In this document: positions 7,515-15,725 of the stretch, piece by piece | Layout: the number at the start of each line of letters is the position of its first letter | Position numbering within the stretch: the first letter of the stretch is position 1 | The notes under the pieces: model-generated | What the model saw: the letters and a program-made list of their open reading frames with translations, nothing else | Databases searched by the model: none | What the model was told of the DNA's origin: nothing | Source of the DNA: an uncultured Acidobacteriia bacterium | GTDB taxonomy: Bacteria > Acidobacteriota > Terriglobia > Bryobacterales > Bryobacteraceae | NCBI GenBank assembly: GCA_903882645.1 | Contig: CAIRXZ010000110.1 | Location: 1 to 44,252, forward strand | Direction: 5' to 3' | Length of the DNA: 44,252 nucleotides | Program-made: the position numbers and the translations under genes

Positions 7515-8795
7515 CTACTCAACCGCCTCCCATGCCAACGCCTCCTCGAACGCCCGGATGATATCGTCTTCGTCCTCGCTCGTGAGGCACGAGGGGATCG
7601 GCAGCAGGATGCTGCGCTCGAACAGGCTGTCGGCGGCGGGGCACGCGCCTTTGCCGTAGTCGGGGACCAGGCCCTGGTTCTCGGCAAGTCCCCACGGAAA
7701 ACCGGGCGCCACGCTGGTCTTGTTTACAAGGCTCGGAATGTTGTAGTAGAGGTGCATTCCCCAATCGGTCATCACGACGTTCGAGCACCCCTGGGGCCAC
7801 GTGACGATTCCATCCGCTCTCATGCGCTCGTTCACGCGGCGCGCCATTTCGGGGCTGGGATAGGTCGTGATCAGAAAGCAGCCGGTATCGCCGGCGGGGT
7901 CGGGCGCCGTCCTCAACCGCACGCGCGGGAACCGGGCGAGAGCCGCGCGGATGCGGTACTTGCTGGCGCGCATGGCGGCGGTTATGGCCGGCAGCCTGCG
8001 CAATTGGACGCGCAGGATCGCGGCGCGCAACTCGTCCATGCGGGCTCCCTTCCCCCAAAGAAACTCTCCGGCGTCGCTGAAATCCGATTGCCCGTTCTCG
8101 TCCTTGGGGTAGCCCAGGTCGTGACACGCCACGGCGCGCCGGTAGAGCGCGTCGTCATTGGCGACCACGCAGCCGCCCTCGCCCGCTGTCATGTTCTTGT
8201 TCATCTGGAAGCTGAAAACCCCCATGTGGCCGAAGGTCCCCACGCTTCGGCCGCCGATGCGCCCGCCGCAGCACTGCGCGCAATCCTCCAGCAGAAGCAG
8301 TCCGCGCCGGTCGGCGATTTCCCGGACCGCCTCGACGTTGCCCGGAGCGCCGCTCATGTGCGTCATCAGGATGACCGTGGCGTGCGGAGTGATCCGCCGC
8401 TCGACCGAGGCCGGGTCCAGGCAGAACGTGTCATCGATATCGGCCAGCACGGGAATCGCGCCCTGGTTCACGACCGCCGCCGCCACCGAGACCCACATAT
8501 AGGCGGGTATGACGACCTGCTGCCCCGGCCCCACCCGCATGGCGGAGAGGGCCACGGACAGCGCGCCCATGCCGCTGCCCACGGCCAGCGCGTGTTTGAC
8601 GCCGATGAACGCGGCGAACTCCCGCTCCAGGGTCGCGACCTCGTTCTGAAGGTCGATGCCGAAGTACCGGAACGGCGATTTGGCGGAAAGCACCCTCACC
8701 GCCGCGTCAATCTCCTCCTGGCCCACGTAATGGGCGCCCGGAAACTCAAGCGGCAGCGGCTTGGTCCGGATCGGGGTCTTGCCGGCGGCCGGCAT
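7515..8795 (-). CDS. DegT/DnrJ/EryC1/StrS-family PLP aminotransferase
   Basis: A PLP-dependent aminotransferase of the sugar-aminotransferase family, which usually aminates keto-sugars for glycans or aminoglycoside-like products. With the ATG at 8795 the protein has 426 residues. It shows the family opening PLEFPGAHYVGQEEID, the PLP-ring Asp in LLLLEDCAQ (about 171), and the Schiff-base Lys in FSFQMNKNMTAGEGG (about 200). An upstream ATG at 8828 would extend into sequence shared with the opposite-strand ceramidase fragment, so 8795 is preferred; neither has a clear ribosome binding site. No other sugar-nucleotide genes are adjacent, so the substrate is open. Confidence 0.88.
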   Translation of the reverse strand: MPAAGKTPIRTKPLPLEFPGAHYVGQEEIDAAVRVLSAKSPFRYFGIDLQNEVATLEREFAAFIGVKHALAVGSGMGALSVALSAMRVGPGQQVVIPAYMWVSVAAAVVNQGAIPVLADIDDTFCLDPASVERRITPHATVILMTHMSGAPGNVEAVREIADRRGLLLLEDCAQCCGGRIGGRSVGTFGHMGVFSFQMNKNMTAGEGGCVVANDDALYRRAVACHDLGYPKDENGQSDFSDAGEFLWGKGARMDELRAAILRVQLRRLPAITAAMRASKYRIRAALARFPRVRLRTAPDPAGDTGCFLITTYPSPEMARRVNERMRADGIVTWPQGCSNVVMTDWGMHLYYNIPSLVNKTSVAPGFPWGLAENQGLVPDYGKGACPAADSLFERSILLPIPSCLTSEDEDDIIRAFEEALAWEAVE

Positions 8796-8823
8796 CAAGA
8801 CCGCGCCCCAGGCGAGGCTCTGG

Positions 8824-9186
8824 GGCATGCAACAAGTGGCGGCATGTCCCGGACGGCGTCTCGAATCCGGATCGAGCCAGCGCACGGGGTACAAGTTCGC
8901 GGATGCCGACCCGGTGAACATCCGGCTAAGCCTGCTGATGCTCGACCGCATCGCCCTGGCCGGCGTTTCCGGCGAAGTCTTCACGTCGATCGCTCAACGG
9001 CTCAAGGCGGAGTCGCCGTTCACCAGCACCGTCATGGTGACGCACGCCAACGGATCGAGCGGGTACATTCCCAACGACGCGGCCTTCGACCAGGTCAGCT
9101 ATGAAATCACCACCACGCACCTGAAGCCCGGCTGCGCCGAGAACGCCATCGTGAATGGCTTTCTCGATATGATCCGGCGCAACTGA
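8824..9186 (+). pseudogene. 3' fragment of a neutral/alkaline ceramidase gene
   Basis: The frame ending at 9186 reads as the end of a bacterial neutral ceramidase-type hydrolase: CPGRRL, NIRLSLLMLDRIALAGVSGE, VFTSIAQRL, then MVTHANGSSGYIPNDAAFDQ and LKPGCAENAIVNGFLDMI. Intact proteins of this family are several hundred residues long and carry their zinc site further upstream; here only about the last 120 residues survive. The left edge coincides with the start of the opposite-strand aminotransferase gene, so a rearrangement probably removed the 5' part. No start codon or ribosome binding site is appropriate, so it is treated as non-functional. Confidence 0.7.
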
Positions 9187-9267
9187 CGCCGCGCTCGCGG
9201 CCCATGGCGATCGGACCAGACGCCAAGCTAACCGTTCGCGCGCCGTGCGATAAAATCGAGTTTCTCC

Positions 9268-9729
9268 ATGCATGATCGTCATCGGCTCCTCGCCGATTTC
9301 CCCGTAATCACCACGATCCCCCTGTTATGGGGCGACCAGGACGCCTTCGGGCACGTTAACAACCTGGCCTACTTGCGTTGGGCGGAATCCGCGCGCGTCG
9401 ACTACCTTCTCCGCATCGGGCAGTTCCCCGATCTGCCGCCCTCCGGGATCGCTCCGATTCTGGCAAGCGTCAAGTGCGACTACCGGCGCGTGTTGAACTT
9501 CCCCGACACGGTCCACGTTGGGACGCGGATCGCCAGAATCGGCAATAGCAGCCTTCGGATGGAGCACCGAATCGTGAGCCAGAATCTCGGCGAGATTGCC
9601 GCCGAGGTCGATTCGATTCTGGTGATGCTCGACTACAGCCGCAACAAACCCGTGACGGTTCCGGCGGAAGTGCGAAGCGTCATAGGCGGCCTGGAGGGCC
9701 GATCCTTCGAGGCTCCCTGCCCGGCCTGA
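9268..9729 (+). CDS. Hotdog-fold acyl-CoA thioesterase
   Basis: A cytoplasmic 153-residue thioesterase of the YbgC/FadM (4HBT) type, expected to hydrolyse acyl-CoA or acyl-ACP thioesters. The signature WGDQDAFGHVNN lies at residues 21-32, with the catalytic Asp at about 25, followed by the helix LAYLRWAESARVDYLL and the strand pattern of a single hotdog domain. GATAAAAT at about 9249-9256 may be a -10 element. The gene is monocistronic and ends just before a long inverted repeat. Natural substrate cannot be assigned. Confidence 0.9.
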   Translation: MHDRHRLLADFPVITTIPLLWGDQDAFGHVNNLAYLRWAESARVDYLLRIGQFPDLPPSGIAPILASVKCDYRRVLNFPDTVHVGTRIARIGNSSLRMEHRIVSQNLGEIAAEVDSILVMLDYSRNKPVTVPAEVRSVIGGLEGRSFEAPCPA

Positions 9730-9745
9730 GCTTCTCTTCAACCAG

Positions 9746-9820
9746 GACCGCTCCCTGACGGTCGCGGCTCTGTCCGGAGCAGTGTGCTTCATTCAGAGCC
9801 GCGGCCGTCAGGGAGCGGTC
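9746..9820. terminator. Long inverted repeat between convergent genes
   Basis: Two 27-base arms (9746-9772 and 9794-9820) are complementary at 26 positions around a 21-base loop. The left arm starts GACCGCTCCCTGACGG. The element separates the convergent thioesterase and mannonate dehydratase genes and probably ends transcription from both sides. A third single-arm relative at 32921-32946 shows it belongs to a dispersed family. Confidence 0.75.
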
Positions 9821-9829
9821 TTCTCACGG

Positions 9830-10924
<1,095 letters not shown>

Positions 10925-10942
10925 GGCGATCCTCGGCGCCAT

Positions 10943-10960
10943 TGTAACGCAGGTGTTACA
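10943..10960. promoter_or_regulatory. TGTAAC-N6-GTTACA dyad, probable operator
   Basis: A perfect 6-bp inverted repeat with a 6-base spacer, placed 18 bases upstream of the mannonate dehydratase-like start and just before the -35 of the transporter promoter. It is a good candidate binding site for a dimeric sugar-acid regulator controlling both divergent genes. No regulator gene is adjacent. Confidence 0.5.
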
Positions 10961-10965
10961 GCGCG

Positions 10966-10993
10966 TTGCGGCCCGCGGGCAGCGTGCTAGACT
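10966..10993 (+). promoter_or_regulatory. Sigma-70-like promoter of the ACS transporter gene
   Basis: TTGCGG (10966-10971), a 16-base spacer and TAGACT (10988-10993) make a moderate housekeeping-type promoter about 95 bases before the transporter ATG. Its -35 starts six bases after the TGTAAC dyad. Confidence 0.4.
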
Positions 10994-11089
10994 CCTGGTA
11001 ATGCGAATCGGACCGCGCCGTCCCGAATACTGGCCATTGGCGGCGGCTTGCGGGGCGAGAATTGCTCGCAGGACCCTAAGGAGGCTCGC

Positions 11090-12409
11090 ATGAGCGTTTC
11101 ACCCCGGCAAGCGGGAGAGCGGTTCGAGGCCGCGATCTACCGCAAGATCACCTGGCGGCTGATGCCGTTCCTGTTCGTCTGCTACCTGCTGGCCTACATC
11201 AATCGCGTGAGCGTGAGTTTCGCGAAGCTCCAGATGCAGACGGACCTGAGGATGAGCGAAACCATCTTCGGCGCGGGGATGGGCATTTTCTTTATCGGCT
11301 ACTTCTTCTTCGAAGTGCCGGCCAACATGATCCTGCGCAAGCTGGGGGCGCGCCGGTGGCTCGGGCCTATCATGATCGCCTGGGGCGTGGTTTCGGCCTG
11401 CACCATGTTCGTCAAGGGAACGACCAGCTTCTACGCGGTGCGGTTGCTTCTGGGCGTCGTGGAATCGGGTTTCTTCCCCGGCGTGATTCTCTATCTGACG
11501 TTCTGGTACACGCGCAAGCACCGCGCCAAGATGGTGGCGGTGTTCATGACCGGAATCCCGGTATCGAGCGTGGTGGCGTCGCCGATATCGGGCTGGATCT
11601 TGAAGAACATGACCGGTGTCGGCCACTTGGCCGGGTGGCAGTGGCTCTTCCTGTCCGGGGGCGTTCCCTCCGTGATCGCGGGGCTGGTCACCCTCCTCTA
11701 CCTTCCCGACAGCCCGCTGGAATCTTCCTGGCTGAGCCAGGAGGAGAAGGACATGGTGGCGCGGCGGCTCGAGGAGGAAGAGGACGTCAAGAAGCAGGCC
11801 GGCGGCGGGCAACACCGCGTCGCCGACGTGTTTCGCAGCCCGCGGGTCTGGCTGATGTGCGTGATTTACTTCGGAATCGTGATGGGCAGTTACGGGCTGA
11901 CGTTCTGGCTGCCGCAGGTGATCAAGGAGACGCTCACCACTGACCCGCAGAAGATCGGCTGGATCCTGGTGTTGCCCTTCGGCGCGGCGACCGCGGCGAT
12001 GGTCCTGGCCGGGCGGAGCTCCGACATCACCGGCGAGAGGCGGTGGCACGTCGCCGGCTCGCTCCTGCTGGGCGCGGCGGCCTTCGCGGTGAGCGCGATT
12101 CCGGGCATCCCCGGGGCGGCGGGCCTGCTGGCCCTGACTTTCGCGGCGATGGGGATTGTGACCGCCAATGCGTTGTTCTGGGCGCTGCCCACGGAAGTTC
12201 TCTCGGGCGCCGCGGCGGCGGCCGGGATCGCCTGGATCAACTCGGTAGGGAACCTGGGGGGCTACGTGAGTCCGCAAGTGATCGGCCTGATCCGCGACAA
12301 GACGCACAGCATGTTCGCGGCGATGCTGGTGCTTTCCGGCGCCGCGCTGGTGTCCGGCCTGGTGACGCTGCACGTGGCGCGGAAGACGCGGCGGCCCAGT
12401 TCCGCGTAA
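11090..12409 (+). CDS. MFS transporter, ACS family (sugar-acid symporter)
   Basis: A 439-residue inner-membrane symporter of the anion:cation symporter branch of the major facilitator superfamily, whose members carry tartrate, galactonate, glucarate or hexuronates with H+. The start is supported by AAGGAGG at 11078-11084 before ATG 11090. Twelve hydrophobic segments are visible; family marks include LAYINRVSVSFAKLQMQ in the first helix, IGYFFFEVPANMIL, and VVESGFFPGVILYLTFWY, with a charged central loop near residue 220. Divergence from the mannonate dehydratase-like gene points to uptake of an aldonate or uronate. The 3' side runs into a dispersed hairpin repeat. Confidence 0.88.
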   Translation: MSVSPRQAGERFEAAIYRKITWRLMPFLFVCYLLAYINRVSVSFAKLQMQTDLRMSETIFGAGMGIFFIGYFFFEVPANMILRKLGARRWLGPIMIAWGVVSACTMFVKGTTSFYAVRLLLGVVESGFFPGVILYLTFWYTRKHRAKMVAVFMTGIPVSSVVASPISGWILKNMTGVGHLAGWQWLFLSGGVPSVIAGLVTLLYLPDSPLESSWLSQEEKDMVARRLEEEEDVKKQAGGGQHRVADVFRSPRVWLMCVIYFGIVMGSYGLTFWLPQVIKETLTTDPQKIGWILVLPFGAATAAMVLAGRSSDITGERRWHVAGSLLLGAAAFAVSAIPGIPGAAGLLALTFAAMGIVTANALFWALPTEVLSGAAAAAGIAWINSVGNLGGYVSPQVIGLIRDKTHSMFAAMLVLSGAALVSGLVTLHVARKTRRPSSA

Positions 12410-12469
12410 AGCCAGCCGGCGCCTTTTGGTTCCGGGTCAGTTGTTGTTGGAGAAGATCAAAACACGACT

Positions 12470-12541
12470 GGCCGCCGATGAACACCGATGAACGGGGATT
12501 GAGACGAATGGCCTATCCGCGTTAATCCGCGTTCACAGGCT
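12470..12541. repeat. GATGAAC hairpin repeat, copy A (downstream of flgJ)
   Basis: The left part GCCGCCGATGAACACCGATG continues as AACGGGGATT; the right part (ATCCGCGTTAATCCGCGTTC) is roughly complementary to it, so the element folds. Copy B at 14021-14099 shares about 30 near-identical bases in the opposite orientation. It lies between the 3' ends of the transporter gene and flgJ. Confidence 0.75.
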
Positions 12542-12581
12542 GTCCAATAGACTTTTTCCGGCTTTTCCAGCAGCATCCGAG

Positions 12582-12878
12582 TCACTTCCTTTCGAGGCCC
12601 GCTACGATCAGCTTCGCCAGACCCAGGCCTCCGTTTTGCGCCATGGCGATGGCTAGCTGCTGTTCGCCGAGTTCCGTGGCGCAGCCGCCGGCCGAGTCTC
12701 CGTCCGACCCGAGCCACCCGGCGCCATCGCCCTTCGCCGAGCGCAGGACCTGTTCTAGCAGCAGGGCTTCGAACTGTTGCGCGGCGTCGCGGATCTTGGC
12801 GGGATCGTCGGTTTTGAGACCTGCGCCGGGCGCGGCCTGGTTGGCGAGCAGCGGGGCGAGGCTTGCCTGGCTGACCAT
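12582..12878 (-). CDS. flgJ: FlgJ-type rod-binding protein (no muramidase domain)
   Basis: A 98-residue protein matching only the N-terminal rod-binding/chaperone domain of FlgJ, needed for assembling the flagellar rod in the periplasm. The core is KIRDAAQQFEALLLEQVLRS, a loop rich in Gly and Asp, and LAIAMAQNGGLGLAKLIVAG. Enterobacterial FlgJ is about three times longer because of a peptidoglycan-hydrolase domain, which is absent here, as in many other phyla. The ATG shares one base with the flgI stop (TGATG), so the genes are coupled. It is the last gene of the leftward flagellar operon and is followed by a hairpin repeat. Confidence 0.88.
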   Translation of the reverse strand: MVSQASLAPLLANQAAPGAGLKTDDPAKIRDAAQQFEALLLEQVLRSAKGDGAGWLGSDGDSAGGCATELGEQQLAIAMAQNGGLGLAKLIVAGLERK

Positions 12879-13978
12879 CAGATCACCACCACTTCTGCGT
12901 CCAGCGCTCCGGCGCTCCGCAGGTTCTGAAGAATGGAAATCACGTCGCGGGGCGTGGAGCCGATGGCCGTGAGGGCGATCACCAGTTCTTCGACGGTGGC
13001 GCCCTGCTTCAGAACGATGTTGCGCGCCTTCTCTTCCTTGGCCCCCACCGTGGTTTGGGGAACGACTTCGGTCTGCCCCCCCTGGGACAATGCGTTCGGC
13101 TGCGAGACCGTGAAGGTGGTCTGGATTTGCACGCTCAAGTTGCCGTGCAGAATGGCCACCGGAGCGATGCGAACGTCCTTTCCCAGCACGATCGTGCCGG
13201 TGCGCTCGTTGACCACGACGCGCGCGGGGCGATCCGCATCGACGGAGACGCCTTCCAGTTCCGCCATGAACTCGGTCGGGCGCGCCGCGAACGCGGGCGG
13301 GATCGTCACGCTGACCAGGCCGGCGCTCTCGGCGCGCGCCAGCGGGACGTCGGGGCCGAACTTCTTGTTGATGGCTTCGACCATGCGCGCGGAGGTAGTG
13401 AAATCCGATTGGCGCAGTTGCAGCCGCACCACCGATTTGGGGGCCACGGAGGGCGCCGCGCGCTCCACGGTAGCGCCGCCGGGCGAACGCCCGACCGTGG
13501 GATGGTTCACGCTTTGGGCGTTCCCCGCCCCGCCGGCGGCGAATCCTCCGGTTACCACCGGACCTTGCGCGATGGCATAGACCTGCCCGTCCGCGGCGCG
13601 CAGCGAAGTCAGCACCAGGATGCCGCCTTGCAGGTTCATCGCGTCGCCCACCGCCGCCGCCGTGGCGTCGATGTGCATTCCCGGCTGGGCGAAAGCCGGG
13701 AGCGTGGCGGTCACCATGACGGCCGCCGTGTTCTTGACGCGCAGAGCGGTCCCGGAGACGGCGATGCCCATGCGCTCGAGGACGTTGGCCAGGCTTTGGT
13801 ACGGAAAAATCGTCTGTTGCCGGTCGCCCGTGCCGGCCAGCCCGACCACCAGTCCATAACCGATCAACTGGTTGTCGCGCACGCCTTCCACGTCGACCAG
13901 GTCCTTCAAGCGCGCCGCAACCGCGGGGCCCGCCGGCAGAATGCACGCGATGGCGAGAGCCAGAATTCGTTTGCTCAT
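12878..13978 (-). CDS. flgI: FlgI, flagellar P-ring protein
   Basis: Builds the periplasmic P ring around the flagellar rod in the peptidoglycan layer. The 366-residue product matches the family length and starts MSKRILALAIACILPAGPAV, a signal peptide, followed by LKDLVDVEGVRDNQLIGYGL, VVGLAGTGD and the typical closing region TAIGSTPRDVISILQNLRSA. No Shine-Dalgarno sequence precedes ATG 13978; ATG 14014 upstream would add 12 residues and also lacks one. The gene is separated from flgH by 152 bases holding hairpin repeat copy B, unlike the other, mostly overlapping junctions of the operon. Confidence 0.95.
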   Translation of the reverse strand: MSKRILALAIACILPAGPAVAARLKDLVDVEGVRDNQLIGYGLVVGLAGTGDRQQTIFPYQSLANVLERMGIAVSGTALRVKNTAAVMVTATLPAFAQPGMHIDATAAAVGDAMNLQGGILVLTSLRAADGQVYAIAQGPVVTGGFAAGGAGNAQSVNHPTVGRSPGGATVERAAPSVAPKSVVRLQLRQSDFTTSARMVEAINKKFGPDVPLARAESAGLVSVTIPPAFAARPTEFMAELEGVSVDADRPARVVVNERTGTIVLGKDVRIAPVAILHGNLSVQIQTTFTVSQPNALSQGGQTEVVPQTTVGAKEEKARNIVLKQGATVEELVIALTAIGSTPRDVISILQNLRSAGALDAEVVVI

Positions 13979-14020
13979 GGTTAGGAGGTTGCCGACAGAA
14001 CCCGATAGAAACATACTTAG

Positions 14021-14099
14021 CCGCGGATGAACGCAGATGAACGCCGATTCGGAGAATGTGAGGGTTTTCAATCCGCGTTCATCGGTGTTCATCGGCGGC
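14021..14099. repeat. GATGAAC hairpin repeat, copy B (between flgH and flgI)
   Basis: Left arm 14021-14049 (starts CCGCGGATGAACGCAGATGA) and right arm 14070-14099 are complementary at roughly 26 of 30 positions. The complement of the right arm is nearly identical to the left arm of copy A at 12470. It interrupts the flgH-flgI junction on the transcribed path of the operon. Confidence 0.78.
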
Positions 14100-14130
14100 C
14101 ATTGCTTTTCTGGCATTTTCGGCGAGCTTC

Positions 14131-14829
14131 TCAGAACGGCAGAAGGCCCAGCAACAGCCGGTAGAGGAAGAACGGCCGCTTGATGGCGTCGCCGACCACG
14201 CCTTTTCCGTTGATATGCACTTCGAGCTGCGCCAGACGGTCGGATTGAACGCTGTTGGCGGGATCGATGTCGGCCGGCCGTACGACGCCGCGGACCGTGA
14301 TCGTCTGGCGCTCGGAGTTGACCTGAACGTCCTTGGCGGCTTCCACCACCAGACCTCCGTTGGGCAGCGCGTGAGTGACGCGGGCGGTGAGCGTGGTGGA
14401 AATGGTGGTGAGCCGGCTGGTGGTTCCCTGCCCGTTGAGCTGCGTATTGCCGGAAACGCCGGCCAGGTTGGCCCAAGGGCCGGCGGCGTTCTTGATGCCG
14501 TACAGAGCCGATACGGAGTTGGCCGTGCTGGAGGCGCGCGCCGTCTTGGTGGCGCCGGTCGACACCGCCGAGGCCTGCTCCGCCACTACGATGGTGAGGA
14601 CGTCGTCCACCTGGCTCGCGCGCACGTCGCGAGCCGCGTCGGCCAGGCGCGAGCCGGCCACCCACGCCGATCCCGGCGTGGCGTTGGAGCTTTCCGCCGA
14701 ACGGCGCTCCGCCTCGGAGACATAGCGGTCCAAGGGCGACAGGACCGGAGGCTTGGTCTGCTTCTTCTTGGCGGGGGCCGCCCCGGCCAGCGCGCCAATC
14801 AGGCATGCGAGCGAGATCAGTCGCTTCAT
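14131..14829 (-). CDS. flgH: FlgH, flagellar L-ring protein
   Basis: Forms the outer-membrane L ring of the basal body. The 232-residue product has the family core: DAARDVRASQVDDVLTIVVA near residue 60, TRLTTISTT-like strands, ALPNGGLVVEAAKDVQVN, and the closing GVVRPADIDPANSVQSDRLA. The N-terminus MKRLISLACLIGALAGAAPA is a signal peptide, but its only Cys (residue 9) sits in SLAC, a poor lipobox with a very short hydrophobic run, whereas most FlgH proteins are lipoproteins. The start overlaps the flgA stop by four bases. Confidence 0.93.
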   Translation of the reverse strand: MKRLISLACLIGALAGAAPAKKKQTKPPVLSPLDRYVSEAERRSAESSNATPGSAWVAGSRLADAARDVRASQVDDVLTIVVAEQASAVSTGATKTARASSTANSVSALYGIKNAAGPWANLAGVSGNTQLNGQGTTSRLTTISTTLTARVTHALPNGGLVVEAAKDVQVNSERQTITVRGVVRPADIDPANSVQSDRLAQLEVHINGKGVVGDAIKRPFFLYRLLLGLLPF

Positions 14830-15725
14830 GGAATCCCCTTTCCGGCGGAGCCATCGACGGAGACTCTGCCCTTTCCTTCGACGCGCGCCAGAAACCGTTT
14901 TTTCGACACCGTATTGAGCACCGGGATGGTCTCGCCCAGCGCCCCGGCGCCTTGCGCCTGGGCTTCGAACTCGATGCGCACGCCGCCGCTTTGCACTTCG
15001 ACCTTGACGGTCTCCCCTTGCAGGATCTCCCTGGGGGCCTCGAGCTGGTCGAGGCGGATGGCGCTGCCCGCGCGGATGGAAACGCGCGGCCATCTTCCGA
15101 CCACCTGGTCGAGGGAAGCGGCGAAAGGCCCGTCGACAGGGGCCTCCTCGCGCGTTTGCGCCGCCGCTTGACCGGCCAGGACGGGCCGGCCGGAGCGCAA
15201 GTCCTCGGAAGCCACGACGCGCGTGACGGCGACCAGCGCCTTCACTCGCGCCCAGATCGTGAATCTGCGATTCGCGCCGTAATGCACGCATCCATACCAG
15301 AAGGCGCCTCCGGCACCGGACCCGAGCGCGCCTCCCGCGCCGGTTTCGAGGCCGCGCAGAGGGAATTCGATTTCTCCTTCCGGCTGCGGATGCCGGCTGT
15401 AGTCGAGAATCTCGATGCGGGCCGCCGGCAATTGCTGGCGCATGGCCGCCAGGAGCTTGGCGGGATCGGGCGGCGCCACCGGGCGTTCCACGCAGATCTC
15501 CCTGTCCGGAGGGGCCGGCAGGCGCAAACGCGCCGCCAGCCGCTGCAACTCGGGCGCGCTAAAGACCCGAGCCACGCCCGGAGCCGGCGCCAAAGCGATT
15601 TCGGCGTCCGGGCTGGCGGCGGCGAAGACCGGGAACGCCGCGGCCAGGTCCCCGGCCAGAATGCGGTCCGCGCCGGCGCTTACCGCCAGGCAGCCGGCCA
15701 ACGCAAATGCGGCGAGCGGGATCAT
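14826..15725 (-). CDS. flgA: FlgA, P-ring assembly chaperone
   Basis: Periplasmic chaperone for P-ring formation. The 299-residue protein carries the C-terminal chaperone/SAF-like region: VVASEDLRSGRPVL, IRAGSAIRLDQLEAPREIL, QGETVKVEVQSGGVRIEFEA and GALGETIPVLN. The N-terminal half is less conserved. The N-terminus MIPLAAFALAGCLAV contains LAGC, which reads like a lipobox, though no basic residue precedes it. It overlaps flgG upstream and flgH downstream by four bases each (ATGA), so translation is coupled through flgG-flgA-flgH. Confidence 0.88.
   Translation of the reverse strand: MIPLAAFALAGCLAVSAGADRILAGDLAAAFPVFAAASPDAEIALAPAPGVARVFSAPELQRLAARLRLPAPPDREICVERPVAPPDPAKLLAAMRQQLPAARIEILDYSRHPQPEGEIEFPLRGLETGAGGALGSGAGGAFWYGCVHYGANRRFTIWARVKALVAVTRVVASEDLRSGRPVLAGQAAAQTREEAPVDGPFAASLDQVVGRWPRVSIRAGSAIRLDQLEAPREILQGETVKVEVQSGGVRIEFEAQAQGAGALGETIPVLNTVSKKRFLARVEGKGRVSVDGSAGKGIP

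Noticed and set aside
7302-9104. Forward open frame of 600 codons
   Set aside because: Most of it is opposite the DegT aminotransferase, whose PLP motifs are intact; only the first 60 codons remain unexplained.
11579-11588. GCCGATAT sigma-28 -10 look-alike inside the MFS gene (others near 32586 and 34550)
   Set aside because: Located inside coding regions without a -35; they show that this 7-of-8 match occurs by chance in this DNA.
11099-12373. Leftward open frame of 424 codons
   Set aside because: Antisense of the MFS transporter; His/Arg-rich with no recognisable domain.
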